This document shows positions 7,632-20,047 of a stretch of DNA of 20,047 bases, piece after piece. The translations under genes were made by a program, and so were the position numbers. Below the pieces are notes generated by a model that was not told the DNA's origin, did not search any database, and saw only the letters and a program-made list of their open reading frames with translations. Source of the stretch: Akkermansiaceae bacterium (GTDB lineage Bacteria > Verrucomicrobiota > Verrucomicrobiia > Verrucomicrobiales > Akkermansiaceae). The DNA lies in NCBI GenBank assembly GCA_903909905.1, contig CAIVXP010000179.1, positions 1 to 20,047 of the forward strand. Reading direction: 5' to 3'. The number at the start of each line of letters is the position of its first letter. Within the stretch, counting starts at the first letter, position 1.

Positions 7632-8369
7632 ATGATACACTCACTGAAACGCTGCCTTCGGACCTCCCTCGCATCGGCCGGCATTGAAGTTCGGATAGCA
7701 TCCAAATTGTCGGGCGTTGATCCGCTCAAAGACATCAAGACGCTCCACAATGGACGGCCGTTCAACACCGTGATCGACATCGGCGCCAATGTCGGCCAGT
7801 CGGCATTGCGCTTTCATCGGGCTTTTCCAGGATCTTCGATCCACTCGTTTGAACCCGTGGTGGCAAGTTATGAATCCGGGCGATCCAACACGGCGCGCTA
7901 TCCGGCAATCGAATGGCACCATCTCGCCCTGGGGAATGCCGCCGAACGCATTGTCTTTTACTCCTCCGGCACCAGCCAGATGAACTCTATCACAAACACC
8001 GGGATTCCATCAACTGGCAACGATGGCGAACGCAACGAAGTCGAGGTGGTCCGCTTCGATGATTTTTTCGCCACCCGCCGGCTCCAACACGTCGATTTGC
8101 TGAAAACCGATACGGAAGGATTGGATCTTGCGGTTCTGCAAGGAGCGGAAGCGGCTCTATCGGGCAGGCGCATCAGTTATGTGTTGTGTGAGGTGGGCTT
8201 TTTTGAGGCGGACGGCGGGCATTCGTATTTTCCACCGATTGCGGCCTATCTGGAGAAGTTCGGATACCGGCTGGTTCGATTTTACGGCATGTCGAATGTC
8301 AGCCACTTCCAACAGTGGGGCGTCACTTACGCGGACGCCCTTTTCGCCGTGCCACATCAGGATTCCTGA
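7632..8369 (+). CDS. FkbM-family SAM-dependent methyltransferase
   Basis: This is a 245-residue protein with the Rossmann methyltransferase motifs of the FkbM family. Motif I is VIDIGANVGQS (47-57), the acidic strand end is HSFEPV (71-76, where E74 would hold the SAM ribose), and the family-typical segment DLLKTDTEGLDLAVLQGA (155-172) follows, then a C-terminal strand region ending YADALFAV. FkbM proteins O-methylate small molecules or sugars, and many lie in polysaccharide or surface-glycan loci. The next gene on the same strand is an exostosin-like glycosyltransferase, which supports a glycan substrate, but the acceptor cannot be named. There is no signal peptide or membrane segment, so it is cytosolic. 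The ATG at 7632 follows a run of C and G without a Shine-Dalgarno sequence. Confidence 0.85.
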   Translation: MIHSLKRCLRTSLASAGIEVRIASKLSGVDPLKDIKTLHNGRPFNTVIDIGANVGQSALRFHRAFPGSSIHSFEPVVASYESGRSNTARYPAIEWHHLALGNAAERIVFYSSGTSQMNSITNTGIPSTGNDGERNEVEVVRFDDFFATRRLQHVDLLKTDTEGLDLAVLQGAEAALSGRRISYVLCEVGFFEADGGHSYFPPIAAYLEKFGYRLVRFYGMSNVSHFQQWGVTYADALFAVPHQDS

Positions 8370-8380
8370 GGGAGGCTGGG

Positions 8381-8412
8381 TTGACACGGCTCTCCCTTGG
8401 ACACATTAAAAT
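8381..8412 (+). promoter_or_regulatory. Candidate promoter for the exostosin-like gene
   Basis: A perfect TTGACA (8381-8386) begins 12 bp after the methyltransferase stop. An AT-rich stretch, ATTAAAAT (8405-8412), follows at a spacing of 18-20 bp and can supply a -10 element. The leader would be about 80 nt. It suggests that the glycosyltransferase can be expressed separately from the methyltransferase. Confidence 0.42.
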
Positions 8413-8500
8413 TCGGTAAATAACCCTTCAGTCATCGTCCGAATGCTGAATCTGGAACCCGCGTTCCAGACACAGGTTTTTCATCCCCATCCCTCCCCCC

Positions 8501-9532
8501 ATGGCCGGAACCATCAAAGTTTTCGTGACATCGTGTGAAACGGGGCCAGGCGCCTGGCGAGCTCACGAGATCAATTTGCTGAAATTCTATGAACTTTCCG
8601 ACAAGCGGCATGAGCTGGTTGCGGATCCCGAGCTGGCGGAGATCATCCTGATTGGCAACGTGAGGGAAGAAAACTGGGGCGAAAAGATCCTGGCAAACGA
8701 ACTGATCAACCGTTGGCCGAACCGGTGCTTTTCGCTTTCCGATCAGGACCATCCATTGATCCTGAATCGGGGGATTTATGCCTCCGGACGCAAGTCATTG
8801 CTCGGGGCCGGACGGGTGCGCTCAGGGTCCTACACCGCCTACCCGCTTCAATTTCAAAACCCATACGGCCTCGCGCATCGGCCGTCGGATCAGGATTATG
8901 CCCGCAAGCAACTGCTGTTTTCATTCATCGGGCGCAACTCGGACAAAATGCGGAATCTGATTTTCAAGATGCATTTTGAACGTCCGGACATCCTGGTTGA
9001 AGATTCCTCGCAGTTCGATTTGTGGGACGAGCGGGAGGATCACGACAAATCAGCGCGGCAAAAATACTTTATCGACACGCTCTTGCGGTCCAAGTTCTCA
9101 CTGTGTCCGCGCGGTGCCGGAGCCAGTTCCCTGCGGCTCTTTGAGTCGCTCCGGTTGGGAGTGGCGCCTGTGATCGCCTCGGACCAATGGATCTTCCCGG
9201 AGGGACCGCGATGGAGGGAATTGTCCGTCATCATTAAAGATCGGCACCTTCGGGAAATCGAATCCATCGTGTCGGAACATGAAGCGGATTTCGAACGAAT
9301 GGGACGGTTGGCCCGCCAGGCTCATGAGGAGTATTTTTCCGATGCGGTCTATTTCAACTACGTGGTGGACAATTGCCTGCAAATCAAATCGAGGCAGATG
9401 ATTCCGGAGTCGTTCTACTGGCGCTTGAATCCCGGGGTGATGTTCGCCAGAAGGCGCTACCGGGAGTTCAAAGCGAATCTGAAGTCGCATGACTGGCTGC
9501 CGCGTCTCGCCCATCTCCGGTTCACCAAGTAA
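8501..9532 (+). CDS. Exostosin-family (GT47-like) glycosyltransferase
   Basis: This is a 343-residue protein. The C-terminal half carries the exostosin nucleotide-sugar-binding pattern: SKFSLCPRGAGASSLRLFES (197-216), then LRLGVAPVIASDQWIFPEG (217-235) and a short strand SVIIKD. Just before it is LLFSFIGRNSDKMR (138-151), like the FxGxxxxxxR segment that opens this domain. Family members transfer sugars from UDP-sugars to glycans; bacterial examples occur in capsule, O-antigen or glycan-modification loci. There is no signal peptide or membrane helix, so it is probably cytosolic or peripheral. The preceding gene, 131 bp away, encodes an FkbM methyltransferase, and the two probably act on the same glycan. 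The start at 8501 gives an N-terminus MAGTIKVFVTSCE that looks complete. Donor and acceptor are unknown. Confidence 0.8.
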   Translation: MAGTIKVFVTSCETGPGAWRAHEINLLKFYELSDKRHELVADPELAEIILIGNVREENWGEKILANELINRWPNRCFSLSDQDHPLILNRGIYASGRKSLLGAGRVRSGSYTAYPLQFQNPYGLAHRPSDQDYARKQLLFSFIGRNSDKMRNLIFKMHFERPDILVEDSSQFDLWDEREDHDKSARQKYFIDTLLRSKFSLCPRGAGASSLRLFESLRLGVAPVIASDQWIFPEGPRWRELSVIIKDRHLREIESIVSEHEADFERMGRLARQAHEEYFSDAVYFNYVVDNCLQIKSRQMIPESFYWRLNPGVMFARRRYREFKANLKSHDWLPRLAHLRFTK

Positions 9533-9548
9533 CCCGCAGAACGTGAAA

Positions 9549-9582
9549 CGGGGCGGAGATCCGGCGGATCGTTGCTGCCCCG
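9549..9582 (+). terminator. Nested hairpin after the glycosyltransferase gene, possible transcription end
   Basis: An outer stem CGGGGC (9549-9554) with GCCCCG (9577-9582) encloses an inner stem GATCC-GGC-GGATC (9558-9570). It lies 17 bp after the stop of the exostosin-like gene. No T-run follows directly, so if it ends transcription it is not a textbook intrinsic terminator. Between it and the next promoter (9583-9714) I see no gene, only an increasingly AT-rich stretch. Confidence 0.3.
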
Positions 9583-9714
9583 GACGACGCGGGCTTGGAA
9601 ATTCGGGAGTCTGTCGCTTCGGCTTTCCGTAACACCGATGCCACCCCTGGAGACTCGCTCGACCAAGGGTTTTTATAGGATTTTGAAGAATTTTCCTTTT
9701 CATTGAGTTTTTTT

Positions 9715-9742
9715 TTGACAGGGTGGTCGGCTTTGCTAAGGT
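9715..9742 (+). promoter_or_regulatory. Strong candidate promoter for tRNA-Thr-tuf and downstream operon
   Basis: A perfect TTGACA (9715-9720) is followed, after 16 bp, by TAAGGT (9737-9742), preceded by TGC in the extended -10 position. Directly upstream is an AT-rich tract with T-runs (about 9670-9714) that could serve as an UP element. The -35 abuts a run of nine T. The tRNA begins about 105 nt downstream of the likely start site. This is the only obvious promoter before the long block of translation and transcription genes. Confidence 0.6.
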
Positions 9743-9853
9743 CCGCCCGCTCTTCCCCACAACCTGTCAGGGGTGCCGCGTCCAGTCCCGTCATTTTTCA
9801 CGGACCGGTCGCGGTGTTTTTGTCGGGTCGAAGGTAGGGTGAAACATCACATC

Positions 9854-9928
<75 letters not shown>

Positions 9929-9976
9929 GGGCAATCACGAATCATCTCAGCAGTCTCAAGCAGAACAACAACCACC

Positions 9977-11161
<1,185 letters not shown>

Positions 11162-11215
11162 TCAACCACAGGCAATGCCGGTTCCCGCTCCCACCTGGAG
11201 TGTGTGCCGGTCTCT

Positions 11216-11259
11216 CGAATCCCGGGGCACTTCGTTAAAAACGGAGTGCCCCCGATTCG
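11216..11259 (+). terminator. Long hairpin between tuf and tRNA-Trp (attenuator or processing site)
   Basis: The inner stem GGGGCACTTCGT (11224-11235) pairs with ACGGAGTGCCCC (11241-11252) through one T-G wobble around the loop TAAAA. An outer stem CGAATC (11216-11221) pairs with GATTCG (11254-11259). In total about 18 bp form. No T-run follows, and tRNA-Trp starts 8 bp later, so partial termination or RNase processing that separates abundant tuf mRNA from the downstream genes is more likely than a full stop. Confidence 0.55.
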
Positions 11260-11266
11260 CCTCAAA

Positions 11267-11342
11267 ACGGCAGTAGTTCAATTGGTAGAGCATCGGTCTC
11301 CAAAACCGAGTGTTGGGGGTTCGAGTCCCTCCTGCCGTGCCA
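11267..11342 (+). tRNA. tRNA-Trp (anticodon CCA)
   Basis: The acceptor stem ACGGCAG (11267-11273) pairs with CTGCCGT (11332-11338). The D arm is GTTC/GAGC around AATTGGTA. The anticodon stem TCGGT/ACCGA encloses CTCCAAA, giving anticodon CCA at 11300-11302. The T arm is GGGGG/CCCTC with the loop TTCGAGT. The discriminator is G11339 and CCA is encoded at 11340-11342. A tRNA-Trp just before secE-nusG is a very common bacterial arrangement. The rpmG gene that many bacteria have here is absent. Confidence 0.96.
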
Positions 11343-11373
11343 CTCCCTCCAACCATCGATTTCAGTCATCTTC

Positions 11374-11697
11374 ATGCAGTTCCTCGAGCACTTAAAAATT
11401 GGCGGCAGCTGGATTTCCTCCGGCATTGTTTACGCCCTGCTCGCGATTTCCCTCATCGTCATCGTGCTGAAGTGGGCTTCGCTTTCCAGCTTTGTTTCAG
11501 AAGTGAAAGGCGAACTGCGCAAGGCAAGCTGGCCATGGGACTCCGATCCAAAGGCCAAGGGATTCAAGAAATATAAGGAGCTCGTCGATTCAACGATTGT
11601 GGTGCTCATCGCCATGATCCTGCTGGCGGCCTTTGTCCAACTCTGGGACTTCCTCCACATCCTCATCGTCGGATTTTTCACCAACCTCGGCCGTTGA
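11374..11697 (+). CDS. secE: Preprotein translocase subunit SecE
   Basis: This is a 107-residue membrane protein. A first hydrophobic helix (about 14-32, SSGIVYALLAISLIVIVL) is followed by the amphipathic SecE signature FVSEVKGELRKASWPW (40-55) and a second helix (about 73-92, STIVVLIAMILLAAFVQLW). SecE clamps SecY in the SecYEG protein-export channel. Minimal SecE has one helix and enterobacterial SecE has three; this one has two. Between the WP motif and the last helix is a longer than usual charged segment, DSDPKAKGFKKYKELVD, where most SecE proteins have a short loop. Position between tRNA-Trp and nusG confirms identity. The ATG at 11374 has no Shine-Dalgarno sequence before it. Confidence 0.93.
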   Translation: MQFLEHLKIGGSWISSGIVYALLAISLIVIVLKWASLSSFVSEVKGELRKASWPWDSDPKAKGFKKYKELVDSTIVVLIAMILLAAFVQLWDFLHILIVGFFTNLGR

Positions 11698-11733
11698 TAC
11701 CGGTCGCCTGATCACACCATTTTCCTTCACATC

Positions 11734-12303
11734 ATGTCCGAAAACAAAAGCTTCCGCGACCAATGGTACGTCGTCCAAGTGCTCTCCGGCCAGGAGGGCA
11801 AGGTACGCGACCGCATCCTCCGCAATGCTCAAGCCGAAGACATGGGCGATGCCATTCGCGAGGTCCTCGTTCCCACCGAAATGGTCTCGGAAGTCCGCGG
11901 CGGCAAAAAGACCGAAACCCGCAAGAAGTTTTTCCCGGGCTACATCATCGTCAACATGAACCTCAGCACCGAAGATGGCCAGCTCGTCGAGAAGACCTGG
12001 TTCTTCATCAAGGAAACTGAGGGTGTGATCGGCTTTGCCGGCACCAAAGACCGCCCTGCGCCGATGCGCCAGCGCGAGGTTGATGCCATGCTCTCACAAA
12101 TCAAGGAGCGTGGCGAAAGCGTCCGCCCGGCGATCAGTTTCGAAGTGGGCGACACCGTCAAGGTTGCCGACGGCCCCTTCCAGAGCCAAAGCGGCATCGT
12201 CGAGGAAATCGACCCCGAGCGCGGCAAGCTCCGCGTGTCGGTCACGATCTTTGGCCGCAGCACTCCGGTCGAGCTGGAGTACTGGCAAGTCGAGCGCGAA
12301 TGA
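11734..12303 (+). CDS. nusG: Transcription termination/antitermination protein NusG
   Basis: This is a 189-residue NusG of typical length. The NGN domain (about 5-115) starts QWYVVQVLSGQEGKVRDRI and includes the conserved RKKFFPGYIIVNM and TWFFIKETEGVIGFAG. The C-terminal KOW domain (about 132-187) shows VGDTVKVADGPFQSQSGIVE and ends VELEYWQVERE. NusG binds the RNA polymerase clamp to aid processivity and links it to Rho or to ribosomal S10. It follows secE by 36 bp in the conserved secE-nusG-rplK order. The ATG at 11734, preceded by TTTTCCTTCACATC, lacks a Shine-Dalgarno sequence. Confidence 0.97.
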   Translation: MSENKSFRDQWYVVQVLSGQEGKVRDRILRNAQAEDMGDAIREVLVPTEMVSEVRGGKKTETRKKFFPGYIIVNMNLSTEDGQLVEKTWFFIKETEGVIGFAGTKDRPAPMRQREVDAMLSQIKERGESVRPAISFEVGDTVKVADGPFQSQSGIVEEIDPERGKLRVSVTIFGRSTPVELEYWQVERE

Positions 12304-12371
12304 TATTTTTCTGGACTCTCCGCCCCGAACCAACCACTCACCCCTCTCCCTAAAGCAAACACCCCCTCACC

Positions 12372-12800
12372 ATGGCCAAGGAAGTAACCAAAATCATCAA
12401 GCTCCAGATCAACGCCGGCGCCGCCAACCCCTCACCACCGGTCGGTCCGGCACTCGGTCAGGCAGGCGTCAACATCATGGCCTTCTGCAAGGAGTTCAAC
12501 GCCGCCACCCAAAGCCAGTCGGGCGATGTCCTTCCGGTCGTGATTTCGGTTTACAAGGACAAGTCCTTCACCTTCGTCACCAAGCGCCCACCCGCCGGCA
12601 ACCTGCTCAAGAAGGCCGCCGGCCTTGCCTCGGGCTCAAAGGAAGCCAACAAGACCAAGGTCGGAAAAATCACCAAAGCCCAGCTGATGGATGTGGTGAA
12701 AATCAAGATGCCCGACCTCAACACCAAGGACCCTGAAGCCGCCGCCCGCATCCTTGCTGGCACCGCCCGTCAGATGGGACTCGAAATCGAAGGCATGTAA
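12372..12800 (+). CDS. rplK: 50S ribosomal protein L11
   Basis: This is a 142-residue L11 of standard length. The N-terminal domain begins [20 protein letters not shown] and contains [20 protein letters not shown], and the C-terminal rRNA-binding domain ends [20 protein letters not shown]11 organises the GTPase-associated centre of 23S rRNA at the base of the L10-L12 stalk. The 68-bp spacer after nusG is pyrimidine-rich and shows no clear hairpin, so I see no L1-type autoregulatory site before rplK as known from E. coli. A structured spacer lies instead after this gene. Confidence 0.97.
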   Translation: MAKEVTKIIKLQINAGAANPSPPVGPALGQAGVNIMAFCKEFNAATQSQSGDVLPVVISVYKDKSFTFVTKRPPAGNLLKKAAGLASGSKEANKTKVGKITKAQLMDVVKIKMPDLNTKDPEAAARILAGTARQMGLEIEGM

Positions 12801-12809
12801 GCAATCTCA

Positions 12810-12867
12810 GCCGCCGTTTCCCGCAAGGGGGGCGACGGCACCCGCAGGAGGGTCTCGTCAATGCGGG
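12810..12867 (+). promoter_or_regulatory. Structured rplK-rplA spacer with two hairpins and a lone AGGAGG
   Basis: A 13-position stem (12810-12822 with 12827-12839, one C-A mismatch and three T-G wobbles) is closed by a GCAA tetraloop. A second stem CCCGCA (12841-12846) pairs with TGCGGG (12862-12867), and its loop shows AGGAGGG (12846-12852). That perfect Shine-Dalgarno sequence is 8 nt before an in-frame ATG at 12861, 12 codons upstream of the expected rplA start. It may be a translational control site, for instance for L1 feedback, or may mark an N-terminally extended L1. Confidence 0.4.
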
Positions 12868-12896
12868 ATCCGATCGAACTGCCAACCCCCAGAACA

Positions 12897-13604
12897 ATGG
12901 CCAAACAACGCAGCAAACGATACAAACAGGCAGCCGCCCTCGTACAGGCCGGCAAGTCCTACTCGCTCACCGATGCGATCAGCACGGTGAAACAATTCCC
13001 GGCACCGAAGTTCACGCCGACCGTCACGCTCTCGTTCCGCCTCGGTGTGGATCCGCGCAAGAGCGACCAGATGGTCCGTGGCTCGGTCTCACTCCCCCAC
13101 GGCACCGGCAGAAATGTCCGCGTCGCCGTCTTCGCCCAAGGCGCCGCCGCCGAAGCTGCCATCGCTGCCGGCGCGGAACATGTCGGCTACGATGACCTCA
13201 TCAAGAAGGTGCTCGACGGTTTCACCGATTTCGACTCCGCCATCGCCACTCCCGATGCGATGACCGAAGTCCGCAAGATTGCCCGCGTGCTTGGTCCCCG
13301 CGGCCTCATGCCCAACCCGAAGACCGGCACCGTCACCGACGACACCGCCAAGGCAGTGCGCGAAGTCAAGGCCGGCCGCGTCGACTACAAACTCGACAAG
13401 AACGGCAATGTTTCCGGCTCGATCGGAAAGGCCGGTTTCGAACCCCAGCAACTTGAGGAAAACGCCCGCGCCTTCGTCGACAGCGTGGTGCGTGCCAAAC
13501 CCGCTTCCGCCAAAGGCAACTACATCCAGGCTGTGACCCTCGCCGCCTCGATGCTGCCCGGCATCCCGCTGGAAGCCTCCACCTACACCAAAGCCTCGGC
13601 CTGA
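12897..13604 (+). CDS. rplA: 50S ribosomal protein L1
   Basis: This is a 235-residue L1 of standard length. It begins [13 protein letters not shown] and has domain I and II segments [19 protein letters not shown] and [17 protein letters not shown], the conserved [20 protein letters not shown] and the C-terminal return to domain I ending [15 protein letters not shown]1 forms the stalk next to the E site and in many bacteria represses its own operon. The frame is also open from an ATG at 12861 that follows AGGAGGG; the added 12 residues (MRDPIELPTPRT) are not typical of L1, so I prefer 12897. The rplJ gene follows after only 20 bp. Confidence 0.96.
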   Translation: MAKQRSKRYKQAAALVQAGKSYSLTDAISTVKQFPAPKFTPTVTLSFRLGVDPRKSDQMVRGSVSLPHGTGRNVRVAVFAQGAAAEAAIAAGAEHVGYDDLIKKVLDGFTDFDSAIATPDAMTEVRKIARVLGPRGLMPNPKTGTVTDDTAKAVREVKAGRVDYKLDKNGNVSGSIGKAGFEPQQLEENARAFVDSVVRAKPASAKGNYIQAVTLAASMLPGIPLEASTYTKASA

Positions 13605-13624
13605 ACCGGTAACGCCACACGAAA

Positions 13625-14251
13625 ATGAATCCCGACAAGAAAATCATCATCGACAGCCTGCTGGATCGCGTCAACGCATCGCCGTACCTGATCGTCATCG
13701 ATTACACCGGCCTCACCGTTCAGCAGTTCACCGAGCTTCGCAACCGCCTCGACGCCAGCGGTGCCCGTTGCACGGTCGCCAAGAACAGCTACATGCGCAA
13801 GGCGCTCGCCGAAGCGGGTCTCCCAGACATCGGCAACGACCTCGTCGGCCAGACGGCCTTCGTCATGGGCGAAAGCGAAGTCTTCGCCGCCGCCAAGGCG
13901 ATCAAGAACTTTGAAAAGGAATTCAAGAAGCCCGAGATGAAAATCGGTCTTCTCGGCAATGCCGTGCTCGACGGCGAGAAACTCAAGGCCATCGCCGACA
14001 TCCCGTCGCGCGAGTCCGTCCTCTCGCAACTGCTCGGCACGATCCTCGAGCCGGCCTCGCGCATCGCCCGCGTGGTCCAAGCGAAATACAATCCCGATGG
14101 AGACAGCACTCCTTCGTCCGAACCCGCAGCCGCCAGCGCTGAAGCACCTGCGGCAAGCGCCGAACCCGCAGCGGCAAGCGCCGAAGCACCTGCGGCAATC
14201 GACGAAGCACCTGCGGCAACCCCAACCGAAGAACCCGCTGCCGCCGAATAA
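13625..14251 (+). CDS. rplJ: 50S ribosomal protein L10 with Ala/Glu/Pro-rich C-terminal tail
   Basis: This 208-residue protein is longer than the roughly 165-180 residues usual for L10. The globular part (1-125) has the L10 pattern: IDSLLDRVNASPYLIVIDYTG, then LRNRLDASGARCTVAKNSYM, and the rRNA-binding fold. A helix from about 126-155 (SRESVLSQLLGTILEPASRI) matches the region that binds L7/L12 dimers. From about residue 160 to the end the sequence is low-complexity, with repeats of SAEAPAA/SEPAAA, likely disordered and acidic. L10 anchors the L12 multimers that recruit translation factors. Only 20 bp separate it from rplA, leaving little room for an independent leader of the E. coli kind, while a long structured spacer separates it from rplL. 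Confidence 0.95.
   Translation: MNPDKKIIIDSLLDRVNASPYLIVIDYTGLTVQQFTELRNRLDASGARCTVAKNSYMRKALAEAGLPDIGNDLVGQTAFVMGESEVFAAAKAIKNFEKEFKKPEMKIGLLGNAVLDGEKLKAIADIPSRESVLSQLLGTILEPASRIARVVQAKYNPDGDSTPSSEPAAASAEAPAASAEPAAASAEAPAAIDEAPAATPTEEPAAAE
14117..14248 (+). repeat. Degenerate tandem repeat coding the L10 tail
   Basis: Units built on GAAGCACCTGCGGCA (E-A-P-A-A) recur at 14141, 14186 and 14207, alternating with GAACCCGCAGC-type units (E-P-A-A). The repeats are in frame, so changes in unit number would alter tail length without breaking L10. The high identity of the units points to recent slippage or unequal recombination. Confidence 0.7.
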
Positions 14252-14317
14252 ACAATCTGAACTGAAGGCGCTGGCGACTCCCGCTGCCGCCCGAACACAC
14301 AATGGTTCCTCGTCGGA

Positions 14318-14356
14318 GCGGCGGCCGCCGCACTGAAATCCCCGAAGGCTTTGGGG
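14318..14356 (+). promoter_or_regulatory. Hairpins in the rplJ-rplL spacer
   Basis: The 136-bp spacer contains a perfect 14-bp palindrome GCGGCGGCCGCCGC (14318-14331) and, 8 bp later, the stem CCCCGAA (14340-14346) with TTTGGGG (14350-14356), one G-T pair, around a GGC loop. The second hairpin ends 31 bp before the rplL ATG. L12 is needed in several copies per L10, so a structure that protects or boosts the rplL part of the mRNA would make sense; that role is inferred. Confidence 0.4.
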
Positions 14357-14387
14357 GCGACGATACCGAACTGGAGAAACAAACAAA

Positions 14388-14765
14388 ATGGCAAACATAG
14401 ACACACTCGTAGAAGAACTCGGCAAGCTCACCGTTCTGGAAGCTGTCGACCTCGTTAAGAAACTTGAAGAAACCTGGGGCGTTTCCGCCGCTGCACCGGT
14501 CGCCATGGCTGCCGGGCCTGCTGCCGGACCTGCCGAGGCCGCTGAAGAAAAGACCGAATTCGATGTCGTCATCACCGACGCCGGAGCCAACAAGATCGCC
14601 GTCATCAAAGCGGTGCGCGAAGTGGCCCCCGGACTTGGTCTTGCCGATGCGAAGAAGCTCGTCGAAAGTGCTCCCGCAAAAGTCCTCGAAGGCGCTGCCA
14701 AGGACGCTGCGGAAGGTGCCAAGAAGAAGCTCGAAGAAGCCGGCGCCAAGGTCGAACTCAAGTAA
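14388..14765 (+). CDS. rplL: 50S ribosomal protein L7/L12
   Basis: This is a 125-residue L12. The N-terminal dimerisation helices ([20 protein letters not shown], about 6-25) bind L10. A flexible Ala/Gly/Pro hinge spans about 37-55 ([17 protein letters not shown]). The C-terminal factor-binding domain is [20 protein letters not shown], followed by [15 protein letters not shown] and the end [14 protein letters not shown]. It recruits and stimulates EF-Tu, EF-G and other GTPases. GGAGA lies 11 nt before the ATG, a weak Shine-Dalgarno candidate, one of the few in this block. Upstream hairpins and a downstream attenuator suggest that its mRNA level is set separately. Confidence 0.97.
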   Translation: MANIDTLVEELGKLTVLEAVDLVKKLEETWGVSAAAPVAMAAGPAAGPAEAAEEKTEFDVVITDAGANKIAVIKAVREVAPGLGLADAKKLVESAPAKVLEGAAKDAAEGAKKKLEEAGAKVELK

Positions 14766-14780
14766 TCAAAAACGGATTTT

Positions 14781-14809
14781 TCCCGGGGCGGAGTCACTCC
14801 GCTCCGGGA
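14781..14809 (+). terminator. Attenuator hairpin between rplL and rpoB
   Basis: TCCCGGGGCGGAG (14781-14793) pairs with CTCCGCTCCGGGA (14797-14809) over 13 positions with one G-T wobble and a 3-nt loop TCA. The 3' side continues ACTTTCCC, a weak T tract. It starts 16 bp after the rplL stop. In E. coli a partial terminator and RNase III site at this junction lower rpoBC expression relative to rplL; the same position suggests the same role. The rest of the spacer to rpoB (14810-14959) shows no gene. Confidence 0.7.
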
Positions 14810-14959
14810 ACTTTCCCTCACCGGAACCGACGCGAGATTCCAATGCAAACCCGGGCTTTCGCGCCGATTCCGATCCACTCTCCCATCAACTGAATTCTAA
14901 CTGCCTGAGACCGTTCGCGGCTCGGGCTCAACTTGTCATCCGAACCCCCAAACACTGCC

Positions 14960-18913
<3,954 letters not shown>

Positions 18914-18918
18914 CCTGA

Positions 18919-20047
<1,129 letters not shown>

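Noticed and set aside
14117..14248. Tandem repeats in rplJ as a CRISPR-like array
   Set aside because: The units are about 15 bp, contiguous, in frame and code a low-complexity tail; there are no unique spacers.

Overview
The window looks like a GC-rich bacterial chromosome segment, most likely from the Verrucomicrobiota. This is inference from the protein style (an EF-G-2-type GTPase, a membrane-anchored Ser/Thr kinase-like protein, a SecE with an enlarged loop) and from translation starts that mostly lack a Shine-Dalgarno sequence. No 16S gene is present to confirm it.

Left part (1-1384) is accessory. A C-terminal remnant of a HigA-type antitoxin (106-249) is followed by a perfect small palindrome, then an intact VapB-VapC toxin-antitoxin pair with overlapping genes. 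After vapC there is a large imperfect inverted repeat (1051-1129) and about 250 bp without a recognisable gene.

Middle part (1385-9532) holds single genes of mixed function. An EF-G-2-like translation GTPase reads leftward, divergent from a glutamyl-Q tRNA(Asp) synthetase. The synthetase ends 8 bp inside the convergent end of a long membrane protein with a kinase-like domain whose catalytic Asp is Asn (HGN), so it is a candidate pseudokinase. Then come an FkbM-family methyltransferase and an exostosin/GT47-like glycosyltransferase, both rightward, each with its own candidate promoter. Both are of the kind used to build or modify surface glycans.

Right part (9715-20047) is the conserved translation/transcription block: a strong candidate promoter, tRNA-Thr(GGT), tuf, a long hairpin, tRNA-Trp(CCA), secE, nusG, rplK, rplA, rplJ, rplL, a hairpin attenuator, rpoB and the 5' part of rpoC, which runs off the window. 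These genes supply EF-Tu with two tRNAs, the Sec translocon and NusG, the L11/L1/L10/L12 stalk proteins, and the beta and beta-prime subunits of RNA polymerase. RNA structure is concentrated at tuf/tRNA-Trp, rplK/rplA, rplJ/rplL and rplL/rpoB, where differential expression inside the operon would be expected.

The most notable points are the kinase-like protein with a changed catalytic loop, the EF-G-2 protein with non-canonical G3 and G4 motifs, the Ala/Glu/Pro repeat tail on ribosomal protein L10, the near absence of Shine-Dalgarno sequences against one perfect AGGAGG in the structured rplK-rplA spacer, and the decayed HigA next to an intact VapBC. I did not find a convincing wholly new multi-gene system.
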